Source of the DNA: Prinia subflava
Taxonomy: Eukaryota > Chordata > Aves > Passeriformes > Cisticolidae
Direction of reading: 5' to 3'
DNA length: 64,000 nt
NCBI RefSeq assembly: GCF_021018805.1
Contig: NW_026960608.1
Span: 1,054,001-1,118,000 of the forward strand
This document shows, piece after piece, positions 1-11,075 of this stretch. Numbering within the stretch: the stretch's first letter is position 1; every line of letters begins with the position of its first letter. The position numbers and the translations under genes are program-made. Below the pieces are notes generated by a model. The model worked only from the letters and a program-made list of their open reading frames with translations, did no database searches and had not been told where the DNA came from.

Positions 1-226
1 ACCCCAGGAATGAGAAATTTTTGGTTCAGCAAAAAAGAATTTTTGCAAAAAATTTGGTCTTTCCAGGAGTGACACGAAAGAGATAACATCATAGATGTCA
101 TTCCAAATCATGATTTGTAAAAGTGCATCATCTTGGTGTAACTACACTGAGATGTCAGATAAACTATCGAGCCAGGTTCCAATGCAATTGCCGCAAGGGA
201 TCTTTTTCATTTGTGAAGAAAGAACT
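1..226 (+). pseudogene. env: ERV-A env, surface-subunit fragment (left piece)
   Basis: This is the surface-glycoprotein part of an old env gene. The frame ending at 226 reads LPQGIFFICEER, which lines up with LPPGIFLVCGDRAW in the intact env of ERV-C in this window. The gene runs in from outside the window and is cut at 226 by insertion of ERV-B. It resumes at 5544 with GGPCSNGRLYLL, matching GGPCYFGKLTLF of ERV-C, and again at 6286. The last six bases, agaact, are the left copy of the target duplication made by ERV-B. The family match is by comparison inside the window. The protein cannot be made from this locus. Confidence 0.75.
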
Positions 227-563
227 TGTGGGCCTGACAATTGGTCTGAATTTAGGCTTCAGGCTCTGCCAGTGTCTGTGTGAAAGGCAGACGAGCAACT
301 TTCTCATGTTAGCCTGAGAAATCTAAAGGAGGAATTCAAACAAACCTTCAGAAGTGAGAAACCATCCGCAGGTGGTGTTTTTTCCAACATGTTTACTGGA
401 AAGAAATGTTTACTAAAGGGTGTAGACACTGAATAACCAATGATGTTCTTTGTACCAAACTACTCTATAAAAGTAGAATTTAGAAGAATAAAGGTTGCTC
501 TCATCTTTACCATCATGGAGAGTCATGTTGTTATTCCTGTGCCATCCGAAAACCATAGCAACA
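227..563 (+). repeat. 5' LTR of ERV-B
   Basis: A 337-bp LTR that begins tgtgggcctgac and ends atagcaaca. It matches 5202-5537 and, inverted, the solo copy at 33519-33853. A TATA-like ctataaaag lies at about 465-473 and an AATAAA at about 489, both in the plus direction. Confidence 0.9.
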
Positions 564-565
564 TC

Positions 566-583
566 TGGTGACCTGACGTTTTT
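566..583 (+). other. Primer binding site of ERV-B, tRNA-Trp-like
   Basis: The sequence tggtgacctgacg starts three bases after the LTR end. It resembles the tRNA-Trp site used by alpharetroviruses, with changes after the first eight bases. Its position is diagnostic; the tRNA identity is a probable inference. Confidence 0.6.
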
Positions 584-1623
584 AAAGAAGTTCAGCGCAG
601 CCGGGACTGATTCATGCAGCAAAGCTTGAAAATTGCTACCTGTCTCCGCAGAGAGGTAAGTGAAATATCTCCACTCTTTTTCTAAAGAATGCTGGTCCTG
701 CTGACCATGGAAAAAGATCAATCCTGCCAAAAGACAGCAGGTTGGACGGCACCCAGCACAGCTGGACTTTAATTTCTAGAACAGACAGCCCGGGCAGAGG
801 TTCCAGAAAAACCTGGGGAACCCCTCTCCTGAGAGAGGACAGCTTGTGCCTTTCCCGACAAGAGCAGCTGGAATCCTTCGCTGCCGACAGCTTCTTTCGC
901 TCCCCCGACTTCTTTCGCGTCTATCTGGCCGAGATCAAAGCGAGCGTATGCAAGCCTCTCCTGGCCAGCAGAGATGGTGCTTCCTTGGCTTTTCCTTCTC
1001 CTTTCTTCATACCATGGATGGCTGTGCAGTGGTTCCTGCATTATCAGCCACTGCGACTGGTCTGTACCATGACTTTAAAAGATGCTAGCCCATCCAAGAT
1101 AGAGCTGGTCAGATTCCGACCCTGAGTGTGACACAACGATCCTTTCCTCCTCGGCGTGGCCCAGCATCTGGCCTGCGGACGGGACCGGGATCGAAAACCT
1201 TTGATCCCTCTATATCCTTCTGTGTGTTTAGGGCGAAAAGTTCACTTTATGAGTGTTTTATGCTACCTGTGCTTGTTTTTATGATTGCCTGGGTGAGTTT
1301 GGGCTCGTCTTTCGTTGTTTCTCTGTGTTTTAACTTTGTTCTTTCCCTTGCGCGGGGGTGGGGGATGCGGTGAGACAGAGGCATGGCAGCACAGATGCGG
1401 TCTCCCTGCCTTCTCTCTCTCTCTGTCTCTTGCCGTGCCTAGTCCCTCTTTCTCCCTGCAGTGGAACGGGGTCAGACCATCCCCCCCCGCCACACACACA
1501 CCTTTTCTGTTTTCCCTATGGGCAGTTCTCTCCCCACATCCATGGTTTCGCGGGCGCGATGGGAGAAGGGAGACCCGTGCCATGGAGGGAGGGCGGCAGC
1601 TGGTGCCAGCCCCCGCCTCCCTC

Positions 1624-2029
1624 TGATGCCTTAGGGCTGGATTTTCTGTTTTGTTTGATAGCATTGAGTGGTGCTGGGATCTCTTCACAGGGTGATGGGG
1701 GTAGGGCAGTCTTGCCCTGGTGGGGAATTCAAGGACACTGTCTCCAAACTCCAGGCCCCAGCATAAACAACGTGGAAGGGAAGGGCAAGCAGGGACGATG
1801 GTGTTCTGCGATTTGGGGTTATTGACTGGACAGTGGGTTGTTATATGTAAATGAATGGAAACTTATAAAAGGAGTAAGATCTGGGGACAAGCCCCCTTTT
1901 GTCTCCATCTTGGAAATGTCCGGGCCGGGCCACTTCTGTGGTCCTGGAGACGTCAGGGCATGGGCTTAAATAAACACTCACTTTGTTCCTTTCACTCTAT
2001 CTGGCCTCTGTTTCAGCCTCAAGGCATCA
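1624..2029 (+). repeat. LTR-like unit inside ERV-B, related at its ends to LTR-M
   Basis: It begins TGATGCCTTAGGG and ends CTCAAGGCATCA, so its ends are short inverted repeats. LTR-M at 38153-38612 has the same terminal TGATGCCTT and AAGGCATCA. A TATA box (TATAAAA, 1864-1870) and a polyadenylation signal (AATAAA, 1969-1974) are spaced as in an LTR reading on the plus strand. I infer that an older solo LTR of a gamma-like family is carried inside ERV-B. The middle was not aligned base by base with LTR-M. Confidence 0.5.
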
Positions 2030-2062
2030 TCTTCCCCTCCTGCCTGGCTCGCCAAAGATGAT

Positions 2063-2146
2063 GCTCTACCCCCATCACCCCGTGAAGAGATCCCAGCACC
2101 ACTCAGTGCTATCAAACAAAACAGAAAACCCAGCCCTAAGGCATCA
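2063..2146 (-). repeat. Inverted copy of the first 84 bp of the internal LTR-like unit
   Basis: The reverse complement matches 1624-1707 with only about five differences. The two arms could fold into an 84-bp stem with a 355-bp loop. Between the unit and this arm, 2043-2056 reads cctggctcgcca, the 3' end of tRNA-Arg, which on the minus strand is a primer site like that of ERV-D (28052-28069). This suggests the debris of a second, oppositely oriented LTR end. Confidence 0.7.
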
Positions 2147-2149
2147 CCT

Positions 2150-2790
2150 CTCCAGCTTTCCAGCGGGTGGCAGGCACTCCGGGCCGGCGACACCGGCGGC
2201 CCACGGTTTCTGTCTCTCTCGCCCTCCTTGTTTTCTCCCTCTCTCGCTCGGGTTTCCTCCCGCCCTGCTCCAGGGTGCTGCCGTGGCTGCAATCTCTCTC
2301 TCTCATACTTTTCTGTACTCGGTCTCCCTCCCCTCCCCGCAGGCGGGTCCCTTCCCCCCACAGTGCCACTGAGACGGGCGGCTTGGAGCGGCTTTGCCGC
2401 TTTGTCCCCCTCTTCCCCCCAGGGTGGTGAGGGGGGACCGCCGGCTCTCCGCTTGAGACAGGTGGCAGCAGGGCGGCGGCGGGCTGAGCCCTGCCGGGCC
2501 CCCCTCCGTTGTCCCCTCCCCGTTTCCCCCCCCCGGCGGAGGCTTTCTCCCACCGTGTGCAGTGGTGGTGAGAGCCGGGCCAGCTGCCCCTGCCCCGCCG
2601 GCACACACTTCACGGCTGTTTTCATTTCCTTCCCTTGTGAATTTGCTCAGCAAGCCGTCATAGGAACGGAGGAGCGGTCTCCTTGCTCCTTTTCCCCCTT
2701 CCCTCCGCCATGAGCCGCGGGGTTCGCTCCCCCACTCCTTCCCTGCGGGCCGAGCGGCGACTGCGAATAGGGCATGAGGAACTTGCCGTT
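2150..2790. other. CpG-rich segment inside ERV-B
   Basis: A GC- and CpG-rich block with long C/T tracts, unlike the AT-rich DNA on either side or the other proviruses here. Frames across it are open on both strands, but their composition (runs of P, S, R and G) looks like a by-product of base content, so I do not call a gene. It could be a captured cellular CpG island or a GC-rich viral leader. Confidence 0.5.
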
Positions 2791-2850
2791 CCTCCTGACA
2801 GCTTATAATGCTGTAGGAGTTGCTTAGCTTGAAATTTTTTTTTTCATAGA

Positions 2851-3165
2851 AATGGGGGCCATGTTTGTTTGGGTTTTCCCCCAGCTCCGCGGGGCGGCCC
2901 TGGGGCCTTTGAGCCCCCAAAGCCCCACTCAGGGCAGGGCCAAATAGCTTCGCTGCCTTTAAGGCAAGCAGAAGCTTTTTCCTTTACAGAAAAATGGGGG
3001 CCAACTTTTGTTTGGATTCCCCCCAGCTCTGCAGGGTGGCCCTGAAGCCTTTGAGCCCCCAAGCCCCACTCAGGGAGGGCCAAATAGCTTCGCCACCTTT
3101 GAGGTGAGCAGAAGCTTTTCCTTTTAGAGGGACAGTTGATTTTTGTTTGGGTTTTTTCCCTCCCC
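2851..3165 (+). repeat. Tandem repeat, about 2.3 copies of a 135-142 bp unit
   Basis: Copies start at 2851, 2993 and, partially, 3128. Each carries atgggggcc, gtttgg, cccccagctc, gagcccccaa and caaatagcttcgc in the same order. Each is preceded by a pyrimidine run ending catag, tacag or ttagag, which looks like a splice acceptor. Confidence 0.85.
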
Positions 3166-5189
3166 CCCTCCCTCACAACATTTCTTCTCAAGGCGTCTCC
3201 AGTGAACAGAATTGGAGCCTTAAATGCCTGTTCATAATAGAAGAAAAATGACAAGAAATACAAAAAACAAATAAGCAACCTTTGTTGCCATTTGCAGATA
3301 ACACAAGTATTAATAATTCTATATTAAAACTATCAGTTATGAGTTTTAAGTGTTATCTCAGATTTTAAGATATTTGATGTGAATTCACTGATATGATAAA
3401 GTTATCACAGTTCTACAGCTGGCTGCTGCTGCTGCTGCTGCTTCTGCTTCTTCTCATGTACTTTGCTATTTGTCTATAATTGCCTGTAAGACATGTGTCA
3501 CCCAAGAATTTTTCCTTGTTTTCTAGCTGTCTATGCTAGTTTTTGCATTTATGATTTTCTAAATATTTTCAGATTTCCAGATAAGGTTATCTGAGTTTTA
3601 AGAATGCCCCCTCTGTCCTGACGGTTTGGGATGCAGTTCCAATCCTGGTCACAGACCATCTCAGGAGCCTCCTGAGCTCAGAGCATCTCTACCCTGACAA
3701 ATTTAGGTGTCAATTATTATACTACTCTTTATAATAAGATTTTTAAGAAGCTTGTTTTTAAAATTGGTGTAAGGGATTCCTCTGCAGTTAGAGCTGGGCA
3801 CTGGCCATGCCTTGGCTCTCTCTGGATGGGAATTGCCTGTTTGCCCAGATGTTTTAGCAAAAAATTACATATGAGTTATTTGACTCAACAATTTGACCTT
3901 TAAATATAATAGCCGAATTGATCTTTGAGGTGAACCTGGAATTCCTGCCCGGGAAGGATGAACAGGGTGTCCCTGGAAAAGAAGCACTTCAGCTTTTGCA
4001 GTTTCTGGGCTGATCAAAATTATTATCAAAAAGATAACTTGCAACAATGTAACATTTATGTTATGAATCTGAAGAAATGATAATTATAAAACCTGGATGT
4101 TGAATTTAGACAATGGAGTCTGACAAGTTATCAATTTAGGCAGTGGAGGTTGACAAGTTTGCTAACTTAAGGAGAAGATGTGCATGTGTTTTATCATTAG
4201 CAGGTTCAGCAGTCGTGTTACCCATCACCTTTGAGGACTGAAAAGGGACATTGCATAGCCTTTCTGGCTGTCACATAGACTGCAAAGATGACCATGTGGT
4301 TGGAAGTTATGCAGACAACAGAAGTCCTGTGTCAGCAGCATGACCCTGTTTACATCGATCTTCCTCAAGCCACTGCCTGCTCCAGACTTCAAGAAGACAT
4401 CCAGCGGTGCCAAGGATCAACATCTTGTCTCAATGGACTTTTCCCTTTCATGTGTTTTAATATTATAGTAGATGTTGTTTCATTTAAGTTTCCTACATAG
4501 ATGTAGTTGTATTTTAGGTAATATTTCACGTGCCTTCGGTGTATGTTTTGTAGTTATTAAGGGCTGTTATTTCACTTTGTGGTTTTTGCCTTTCTGGTCA
4601 TTGGGATCAGGTAGATATTTTTGGAGTCAGATATCTTTTTATTGATATTTTTATTAATTTTATTATTCCTATTCTCTCTTTCTAGGTGACATCCTACAGG
4701 TATCATGGGCCAATTGAGTGAACGATGGTCCAATCCTGCACATCCTGCAATGGGTCTTTGCCCTTTCAAACATCGCATGCATTTTTGCATTAAAAAAAAA
4801 AAAAAAAAAAAAAGGGTCAACCAAGTTGTCCAAATAATTGGAAAAATAAACCAGTTTGCCGTTGCAGGTGTGATGCAAGGACCACCGTCCTTTGCTAAAA
4901 GGCAGGAAAAGCCCTTGTTATCTGAAAGGATGATTCCTAGAGTGATGAATCTTGAAAAATTAGACTGCCATTTTTGAGCAGGTTAATGATGTGCATGGAC
5001 ATGGTTGTGAAGAGTCAAAACCAAATAGCACAGAACTTCCCTGACCATTTAAGTCGGTGCCCAATGGAAGTTCTATTTAGTGATCGTTTGATTACTAATG
5101 GGACTTCTGGTGTCATGTTTGTCTTTTTTTCTCTTGCAAGGGCCCTGCAGGAGAGGACACAGACACAGACACCGCCCTCAGCAAAAACT
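3166..5189 (+). other. AT-rich interior of ERV-B, no gene recognised
   Basis: This stretch has no retroviral or host coding signature that I can identify. It contains a short CTG/CTT run near 3420-3455 and an A tract at about 4791-4813. Short frames near 4288-4500 and 4705-5200 are open but lack known motifs. Confidence 0.5.
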
Positions 5190-5201
5190 AAAAGGGGGAG
5201 A
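5190..5201 (+). other. Polypurine tract of ERV-B
   Basis: aaaagggggaga directly abuts the 3' LTR, as expected for the plus-strand DNA primer of a retrovirus. Confidence 0.85.
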
Positions 5202-5537
5202 TGTGGGCCTGACATTGGTCTGAATTTAGGCTTCAGGCTCTGCCAGTGTCTGTGTGAAAGGCAGACGAGCAACTTTCTCATGTTAGCCTGAGAAATCTAA
5301 AGGAGGAATTCAAACAAACCTTCGGAAGTGAGAAACCATCCACAGGTGGTGTTTTTTCCAACATGTTTACTGGAAAGAAATGTTCACTAAAGGGTGTAGA
5401 CGCTGAATAACCAATCATGTTCTTTGTACCAAACTACTCTATAAAAGTAGAATTTAGAAGAATAAAGGTTGCTCTCATCTTTACCATCATGGAGAGTCAT
5501 GTTGTTATTCCTGTGCCATCCGAAAACCATAGCAACA
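5202..5537 (+). repeat. 3' LTR of ERV-B
   Basis: A 336-bp LTR, tgtgggcct to agcaaca, followed directly by agaact. It differs from the 5' copy at about six sites (roughly 1.5-2%), so the insertion is fairly recent but not brand new. Confidence 0.9.
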
Positions 5538-5679
5538 AGAACTTAGTCTGTGATCCCTGCAGATGTCAAGGGTGGTCCATGCAGCAATGGGAGACTTTAT
5601 TTGTTAACACCCAGCATGACATTGATAAAAGAGCAAGAGAGAAAAGTTTTGTTGAACAATATGATCCAAGTTGTTATGG
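5538..5679 (+). pseudogene. env: ERV-A env, middle piece
   Basis: The env continues after the target duplication. GGPCSNGRLYLLTPSM corresponds to GGPCYFGKLTLFAPSI in the ERV-C env, just upstream of the cleavage region. An LTR of family X then interrupts it at 5680. The reading frame has decayed beyond the aligned part. Confidence 0.7.
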
Positions 5680-6285
5680 TGTGCTGGTTTGAAAGCAAAA
5701 CCAGTGAGAGACTCCAAGTCAGAAATACAATTTAATAGGAGAGAGAGGAAAATAAAATAAAATAAAATAAAATAAAATAAAATAAAATAAAATAAAATAA
5801 AATAAAATAAAATAAAAGCAATATCACAAAAAAACCACTGACAGAGTCAGAATTCAACCTGACACCCTGTTAGTTAGGGTGGTGGTAGCCGTCCAGATGG
5901 AGCAGTCTTGTTGAAGCAGTGATCCTGTAGAAAGGTCTGGTAGCTCTTGTCCTCTGGGAATCTAGTGGGTAAGGCCTGCAGTGCTGTCCCAAATCCTCAG
6001 TTATATCCAGGTGGGAATGCTTGGCTCTTCCCCCTGGGTGGAACATCTCACAATCGAATTATATCATTCTATGAGTCATGCAGTGGGTCCTTGATTGCCC
6101 ATTAAACAAAGATAGCTCCCAGAGGGAGTTACCCATGAGTCATGGGCAAGGCCTTGATGGCTCATTACAGAAGATAGTCTGGAGGGAGGTGGCAAGGGAA
6201 ACACTGCCCCACCTAGTTTCAGCAGCTCCTGAAGATGGTGATAGAATACATACTTTGGGCACATCTTACACAGTAACCTGGGACA
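5680..6285 (-). repeat. Solo LTR, family X (ERVL-like), copy 1
   Basis: It runs from tgtgctggtttgaaagc to cctgggaca and matches 60388-60950. A variant signal, ATTAAA, on the minus strand close to the tgtgctgg end gives the orientation. Its flanks, tatgg and gatgg, are a plausible but imperfect 5-bp duplication. A fragment of the same family lies at the 3' end of ERV-H. Confidence 0.75.
5749..5817 (+). repeat. (AAAAT)n microsatellite
   Basis: About fourteen AAATA pentamers sit inside LTR-X copy 1. The array is absent from copy 2 at 60388, so it expanded at this locus. Confidence 0.95.
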
Positions 6286-6722
6286 GATGGCAATGCAGAT
6301 AGCATTAGGGATGATTTTGACACAATTGGGTCAAAGGGGCTGTTGGCAGAACAAGTATGCCCATGCCACTTCTCTTGCACTGAATGACTTATTAACTGAT
6401 TTTGGCAGTGTGAGATGAAAACAGAACAGCAATTGATTATTCATTGCTGGCACATGGACACGAGTGGATGAGTTTGAAAAGATATCGTGAGAACATAAGG
6501 CAATTGGAAAAAGGGTGTGAACCAACTTGAAATGAAAATTGGGCCTTGGATGGATGGAGTGTTCAATTTGTTTAACCTTTCATCGTGGTAGAGGGAACTT
6601 TTGAAAGTATTTGTGTATTTCTTGTTGAGGCTTGTGATTCTTCTTATGTTTGTGCTGTGTTTGCTTCAATGCATGTGGCGGGCCATGAACAGAACTATCA
6701 GAGAAGTGTTTTTGGTGCAAAC
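6286..6722 (+). pseudogene. env: ERV-A env, transmembrane-subunit remnant
   Basis: This is the end of the ERV-A env. A hydrophobic anchor (LLRLVILLMFVLCLLQC, about 6619-6670) is followed by a basic tail and then the polypurine tract. The corresponding part of the ERV-C env has a similar anchor and tail. Upstream of the anchor the frame is broken and I could not place the fusion peptide or the CX6CC motif. It lies between LTR-X copy 1 and the ERV-A 3' LTR. Confidence 0.65.
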
Positions 6723-6734
6723 AGGAGGGGGAGA
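6723..6734 (+). other. Polypurine tract of ERV-A
   Basis: aggagggggaga directly precedes the LTR start tgttggagccc. Confidence 0.8.
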
Positions 6735-7423
6735 TGTTGGAGCCCAGGACATCCCTCTGGCCGCCCTGGAGGGTTTGGAGACCTGACAGGGGGGTCTGGG
6801 ATCTGTACAAGGGGGTCAGCCAACCTCACACAGAGCCCAGGAGGACACTGCTTTTGATCCCTGTCCATGGGAGAGAATGGCCACATTGTACGAAGAATCA
6901 CAAGCCAAGAGAGTTTTAAATGAGTAGTAGTTAATCAGAGAGTGTGAATGTAGAATCTAGGATTTTTAGCATATGGGCTTGAAGAGGCAAGATGGGGGAA
7001 TTGGGGAGTGGCCCTGTCCTCCTTGTTCTTGTCCTCATCTCCCATTTTCTGCTGAGTTGTATCACAAGGATTGGTTTAGAGTAGAAATGACATGTTAACA
7101 TAGGTAGTAAGTATTGGTAAGATTCTGTAAATAAAAAATACATTGTAGACAGTGGTTAGATCAGGGAAATGTACAAAAGGTCCGGGACCCTCTGATCCGC
7201 CCAGTCTGCCGCGTGTCCTGCTCTGCTGGGGACGCCTTGCAGAGCTGAGAAAGAACTAAGAGATAATGAAAGAATAAACAACCTTGGAAACATGCACTGG
7301 CAGACTCTGTTTGTCTTCTCTGGCTGTGGCGCGGGACCTTTCGGGCAAGAAAAGCTCGAAAACCCTATATACCTCAGGGAACAGCAACCCCGAGGAGAAT
7401 CTCAGGGAAAAGCAACCCTGAGA
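6735..7423 (+). repeat. 3' LTR of ERV-A (LTR-A copy 1)
   Basis: It starts tgttggagcccaggac and ends near caaccctgaga. Three further copies lie in reverse at 31480-32180, 41448-42251 and 57833-58590, the last with a tRNA-Lys primer site. An aaagaataaac signal near 7269-7279 sits in the downstream half, as expected for R. Confidence 0.85.
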
Positions 7424-9818
7424 GTATTCCTTCTAAAACGTGACTGATTTTACACCATCGATCACAAATGCAAGTTATTTCACATTATATTACATGAACA
7501 TGAATGATTTCACAGTTACATTGTATGAACATGAATTATCTCACATCATATATTACAGTTCTTTTTAATAAAACTTTCTTTTTAGTCAAAATTTAACTAA
7601 TTGGTGATAAAAGTGCACACCCCACACTCAGTTAAAATATTTTAAATCAAAAAGGCCAAAAATGGCCCACTAATTCTTGAAAACTTAAATATAAAACAAT
7701 ATTGTAAAATGCTAAAAGCCAATTAATTACAAACAATCTTTTTAATATAAGCTCTTAAAATTTTCATTGTCTTTATTATATTCCCACTTTATTTTAGATA
7801 AGGCATTCTTATTTGTCTTTCAAGGTTTTTTTCTGAATAGGCAAGACCTTAAAACTGCTGACGTTATTGTGCATTAGTTCCAAATTAAACCAAATAAACC
7901 AGAAGTGTTAAAATCAGTTTTCAAACTTTGTATATTTGTAAATATTGCATTTGCAGTATTCGTTTAACTGCTAACAATTCATTAGTTTCACTTTTGAAAT
8001 AATTAGTTTAGGTATCTGTAATACCCTGTACTAAAACCCAAAAGAAGTCACAGACTGACTTCTAGTTTATTCAAAGTTTTTTTAACTTGTTCTTCCAAGG
8101 AATACTGCAACTCCACAACAAGATTCAACAGCTTTTAAAACTGAAAACAAAAACAACAACAACAAAAAAATCACTAGAACAAAAGAAGCAAACTGATAAG
8201 GCAAACTGCTCCATGGCTAAAAGCAGTAGCCTGCTTCACAGACTGCAACTCTTGCAAAACTTTTTAAAAGCAGTCTCACTCCGTCTGCTGAACAATCAAT
8301 GAAAGGAAACTCCACTGAAACCTGTAAGAAACAACAAAATAGTGAAACAAGCACTTCACAAAATAAAAGCTAAAACTCCACCTGAATAAGTTAATACAAT
8401 TAACCACCTATTTCACCAGGCATATTTTGTGGAGAAGTTTCTTATCTCTTTCAAAGATAAGGAAAACAGTTTGAGAACAAAGAAACCCTAAGCAGCAAAA
8501 TCACACCTAAATGTGATAATCATTTCATCACATAGACTCTGTCACTTTGTGTAAGCCACAAGTTTTTACTTCTTTATAATAATTAGTCTAATAAGTCAAA
8601 TTTTCACTTTTCCTTTATAGAAACCTACTAACTAACCCATAAGATGGAACTGAGTAAAAGACAATGAAATTTAAAATGTCACCATAAGTGCTTACATTGT
8701 TAGGTTGTTAATGTTCGTAGTTTGTGTGTTCATTACTAGTGATTTAGTGAGAGACCAAATATTAGTTAAAGCATTCTACATATTCTTGGGTTTGATTTTT
8801 ATCTAACTTATTTTGTCTTTTACTGAAAAACAGTGTAGCAAAAAGTCTTATGAATGTATAATTTGTTTTAACTGATTTTATCTTAGAAGTTAGTACAAGA
8901 ATTTATACATATATGAAATCATACATTGACCTTCCTAATTCTACCTTAGACATTTTCAAAATCATTATAATTTAGCTAAATGTATAAGTTATGAATTATT
9001 GAACTATAAAATCCTAACAAAATATAAATAAAATTCAGAAAACTTCTATCAACTCTCAAACCCACCTAAACATCTTTGATGTACTGTTGTTTCCTATGTC
9101 CTAAAAATTTTTCATTTTAATTTTAATTTTAATACAAGAACTGAAGATCTTAAAACTTGGCTGATTAACACATAGTAATAGTGGGGATACCTCCCACAAC
9201 AACAACAACAAAAAAATTTAAAACTCGCTGTGTAACTCTATGACCAAACTTCAAAACATATTAAGTCAAATCCAAAAAATAAAGTACTGGAAAATCCCTC
9301 ACACCCACTACCCAATAAAGAAAATTGATCTTTAGGTTCATGGAGTGAGAAACACTTACCAATAAGCATTGAATTAATGATTGCAATTAAATTTACATAT
9401 TTGATGATTAAAACAATTATTGTATTACTTACACTATTACATCTTCTATCTTTTCTCTTACTAACCACTTTTCTCTGTACATATCACCCGCCCTGGGCAA
9501 TCCATAAACTGAAGAAAAAATTCATTACAATGTTTAAGTCACAGAGTGGATTGTCAGAGACTGAAATACAGCTTGTGACTTAAACATTTTCATTAAAGAC
9601 TTTCAAAACTGTATTACAAAAGCTGCAGAGAAGACCACCCCACCCAGAATGGGGCTCTGAGAGGCCCCACACCTTTCGCTGATAAAAATAAGATAGAGTG
9701 ACAACTTAGAGCTGGGGACATTCACAAAGCACAATCCTAATACCTTCGGAGGAGAAACCACAACCCCCGGGCTATCAGTTGCCAGGCTTGCATAGACCCT
9801 CACTCCAAAGGGTGAAGG
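7424..9818. other. AT-rich stretch, no gene seen
   Basis: I see no coding frame with recognisable motifs, no RNA gene and no clear repeat boundary. Its composition is that of ordinary AT-rich intergenic DNA, possibly with very old repeats. The last 200 bases, next to the LTR at 9819, are less AT-rich and could belong to the interior of that element. Confidence 0.6.
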
Positions 9819-10440
9819 TGACACACGGAAAGACTCCAAAACTCAAAGTGAGTTATAAAGTAGGTATGTAGTTTATTCGGCCGGGTGCATGTGGGATCAC
9901 TCCACAGAGACATGTGCATCTACTCACTCTCAGCATTCCGTTTTTATCCTCTAAAATGTTATATATACATTAGGTTTTGTAATACATCTATGCGTATTCA
10001 TTTCCTGGCTCCACCTTGTCCTGCTTCATATGCTAATTATCAGTCCCTTGCACCTGCTTACTTGTCTCCGGTGGTCGGTGGTCATCTTGGGAGTCGCAGA
10101 GGATGAAGTAAGTGGCCTTCATCAAAGTTGACCTTCTCACCCCATCTCCTTGCACATGTTTACTGATCCTTTGGTCACAGTCCAAACCATGAGTCTGGTC
10201 TAATCTGGTTACGGGGATCCAAGGAGCCTTGTTATCTCGATAGCCTTGTAAGTTTAGAGTACTTTGTCCTGTTTTTGTCAACATCATCCTTCCCTTATCA
10301 CACATCCTTGCATTCTTTCATATTGCCACACATACACCCTGTCTTCCCTTTACAGGCAGTTAGCACAGTAAAAATGCAGCAAATATTAAGCAATATACAT
10401 CCTCTAAATATCTATTTCTAATCAATACCCCTGTAATTCC
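9819..10440 (-). repeat. Diverged LTR related to LTR-D
   Basis: The opening tgacacacggaaagactcc, then gtaggtatgtagtttattcgg, gtgcatg and ttgtctccggtggtc, parallels the first and middle parts of LTR-D at 28073-28958. A TTTATT near the left end is a minus-strand polyadenylation signal. The right boundary is approximate. Confidence 0.5.
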
Positions 10441-10684
10441 TAACCCCGTGTCTCAAAGGGAGAGAGGCTTTGGGTGTGTGTTGGAAAAGCCTCTGATCAG
10501 AAGCGCAGTGAACACCTATTCTCCACTGTGCAGAGGAGCCCAGCTGAAGAACTCCTTCACCCAGAAAAAAAACTTATCCACAGCAGAAGGGGGTGTCAAG
10601 AACCCATCAAAATCCTCCAAAAGGACCCCCAGAACATGCACCAGAGCACTGCAGCATGGTGCAAAAGATCCACAGCTTTGCAAA

Positions 10685-11075
10685 TGTGAGAAACAATGCT
10701 CATTTTTGAAATTTCAAAGGTTTATTAAACCTTAACAAAATACAATGAAGAACTGAATAAGGAGAAAGAGCAGAGTGCTGAGAGTCTCCATGACCAGCAG
10801 CCACATGCTCATCTACGACTGCATTGCCTTTTATACTCCTGGTGTTATATCAGCCAACCTTGGCCCCTCCCAAAGCCTGTCAGTCAGTTTCTCTTCACCA
10901 TCCATTGGTGGAGATCACTTTCTTGCAATTTGATTGGAGGTCAGGTGTTGCTGTGCTGTGCCTCCTAGCAACAAGCCGGGCCTCTCCAAATGCCCTGACT
11001 ACCAAGGCCATTCTGTGACAATACAAGGGGGAGGGGAACGAGGGCTATGGGAGGACATATCACAATAGCATATCT
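10685..11075 (-). repeat. LTR-like element, minus orientation
   Basis: aaaggtttattaaacc near 10710 is a minus-strand AATAAA. It is followed by promoter-like DNA, as seen in reverse solo LTRs. I cannot define the ends and found no second copy in the window. Confidence 0.3.

Larger units (their letters stand above)
227..5537 (+). mobile_element. ERV-B: non-autonomous provirus without recognisable gag, pol or env
   Basis: This is a complete LTR-internal-LTR insertion. The two LTRs (227-563 and 5202-5537) differ by about five substitutions and one indel. A tRNA-Trp-like primer site follows the first LTR and a polypurine tract precedes the second. A perfect 6-bp duplication, agaact, flanks it at 221-226 and 5538-5543. 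It landed inside the ERV-A env. The 4.6 kb interior shows no retroviral motif that I can find: no zinc knuckle, DTGA, YxDD, DDE or furin site. It holds a possible leader with splice donor (655-662, aggtaagt), an internal LTR-like unit, CpG-rich DNA, a tandem repeat and AT-rich sequence. It was therefore probably mobilised by proteins of another provirus. Confidence 0.85.

Noticed and set aside
1263..2920. Long open frames on both strands in the CpG-rich part of ERV-B
   Set aside because: Their composition is low-complexity P/S/R/G, they overlap on opposite strands and they show no family motif. Base content explains them.
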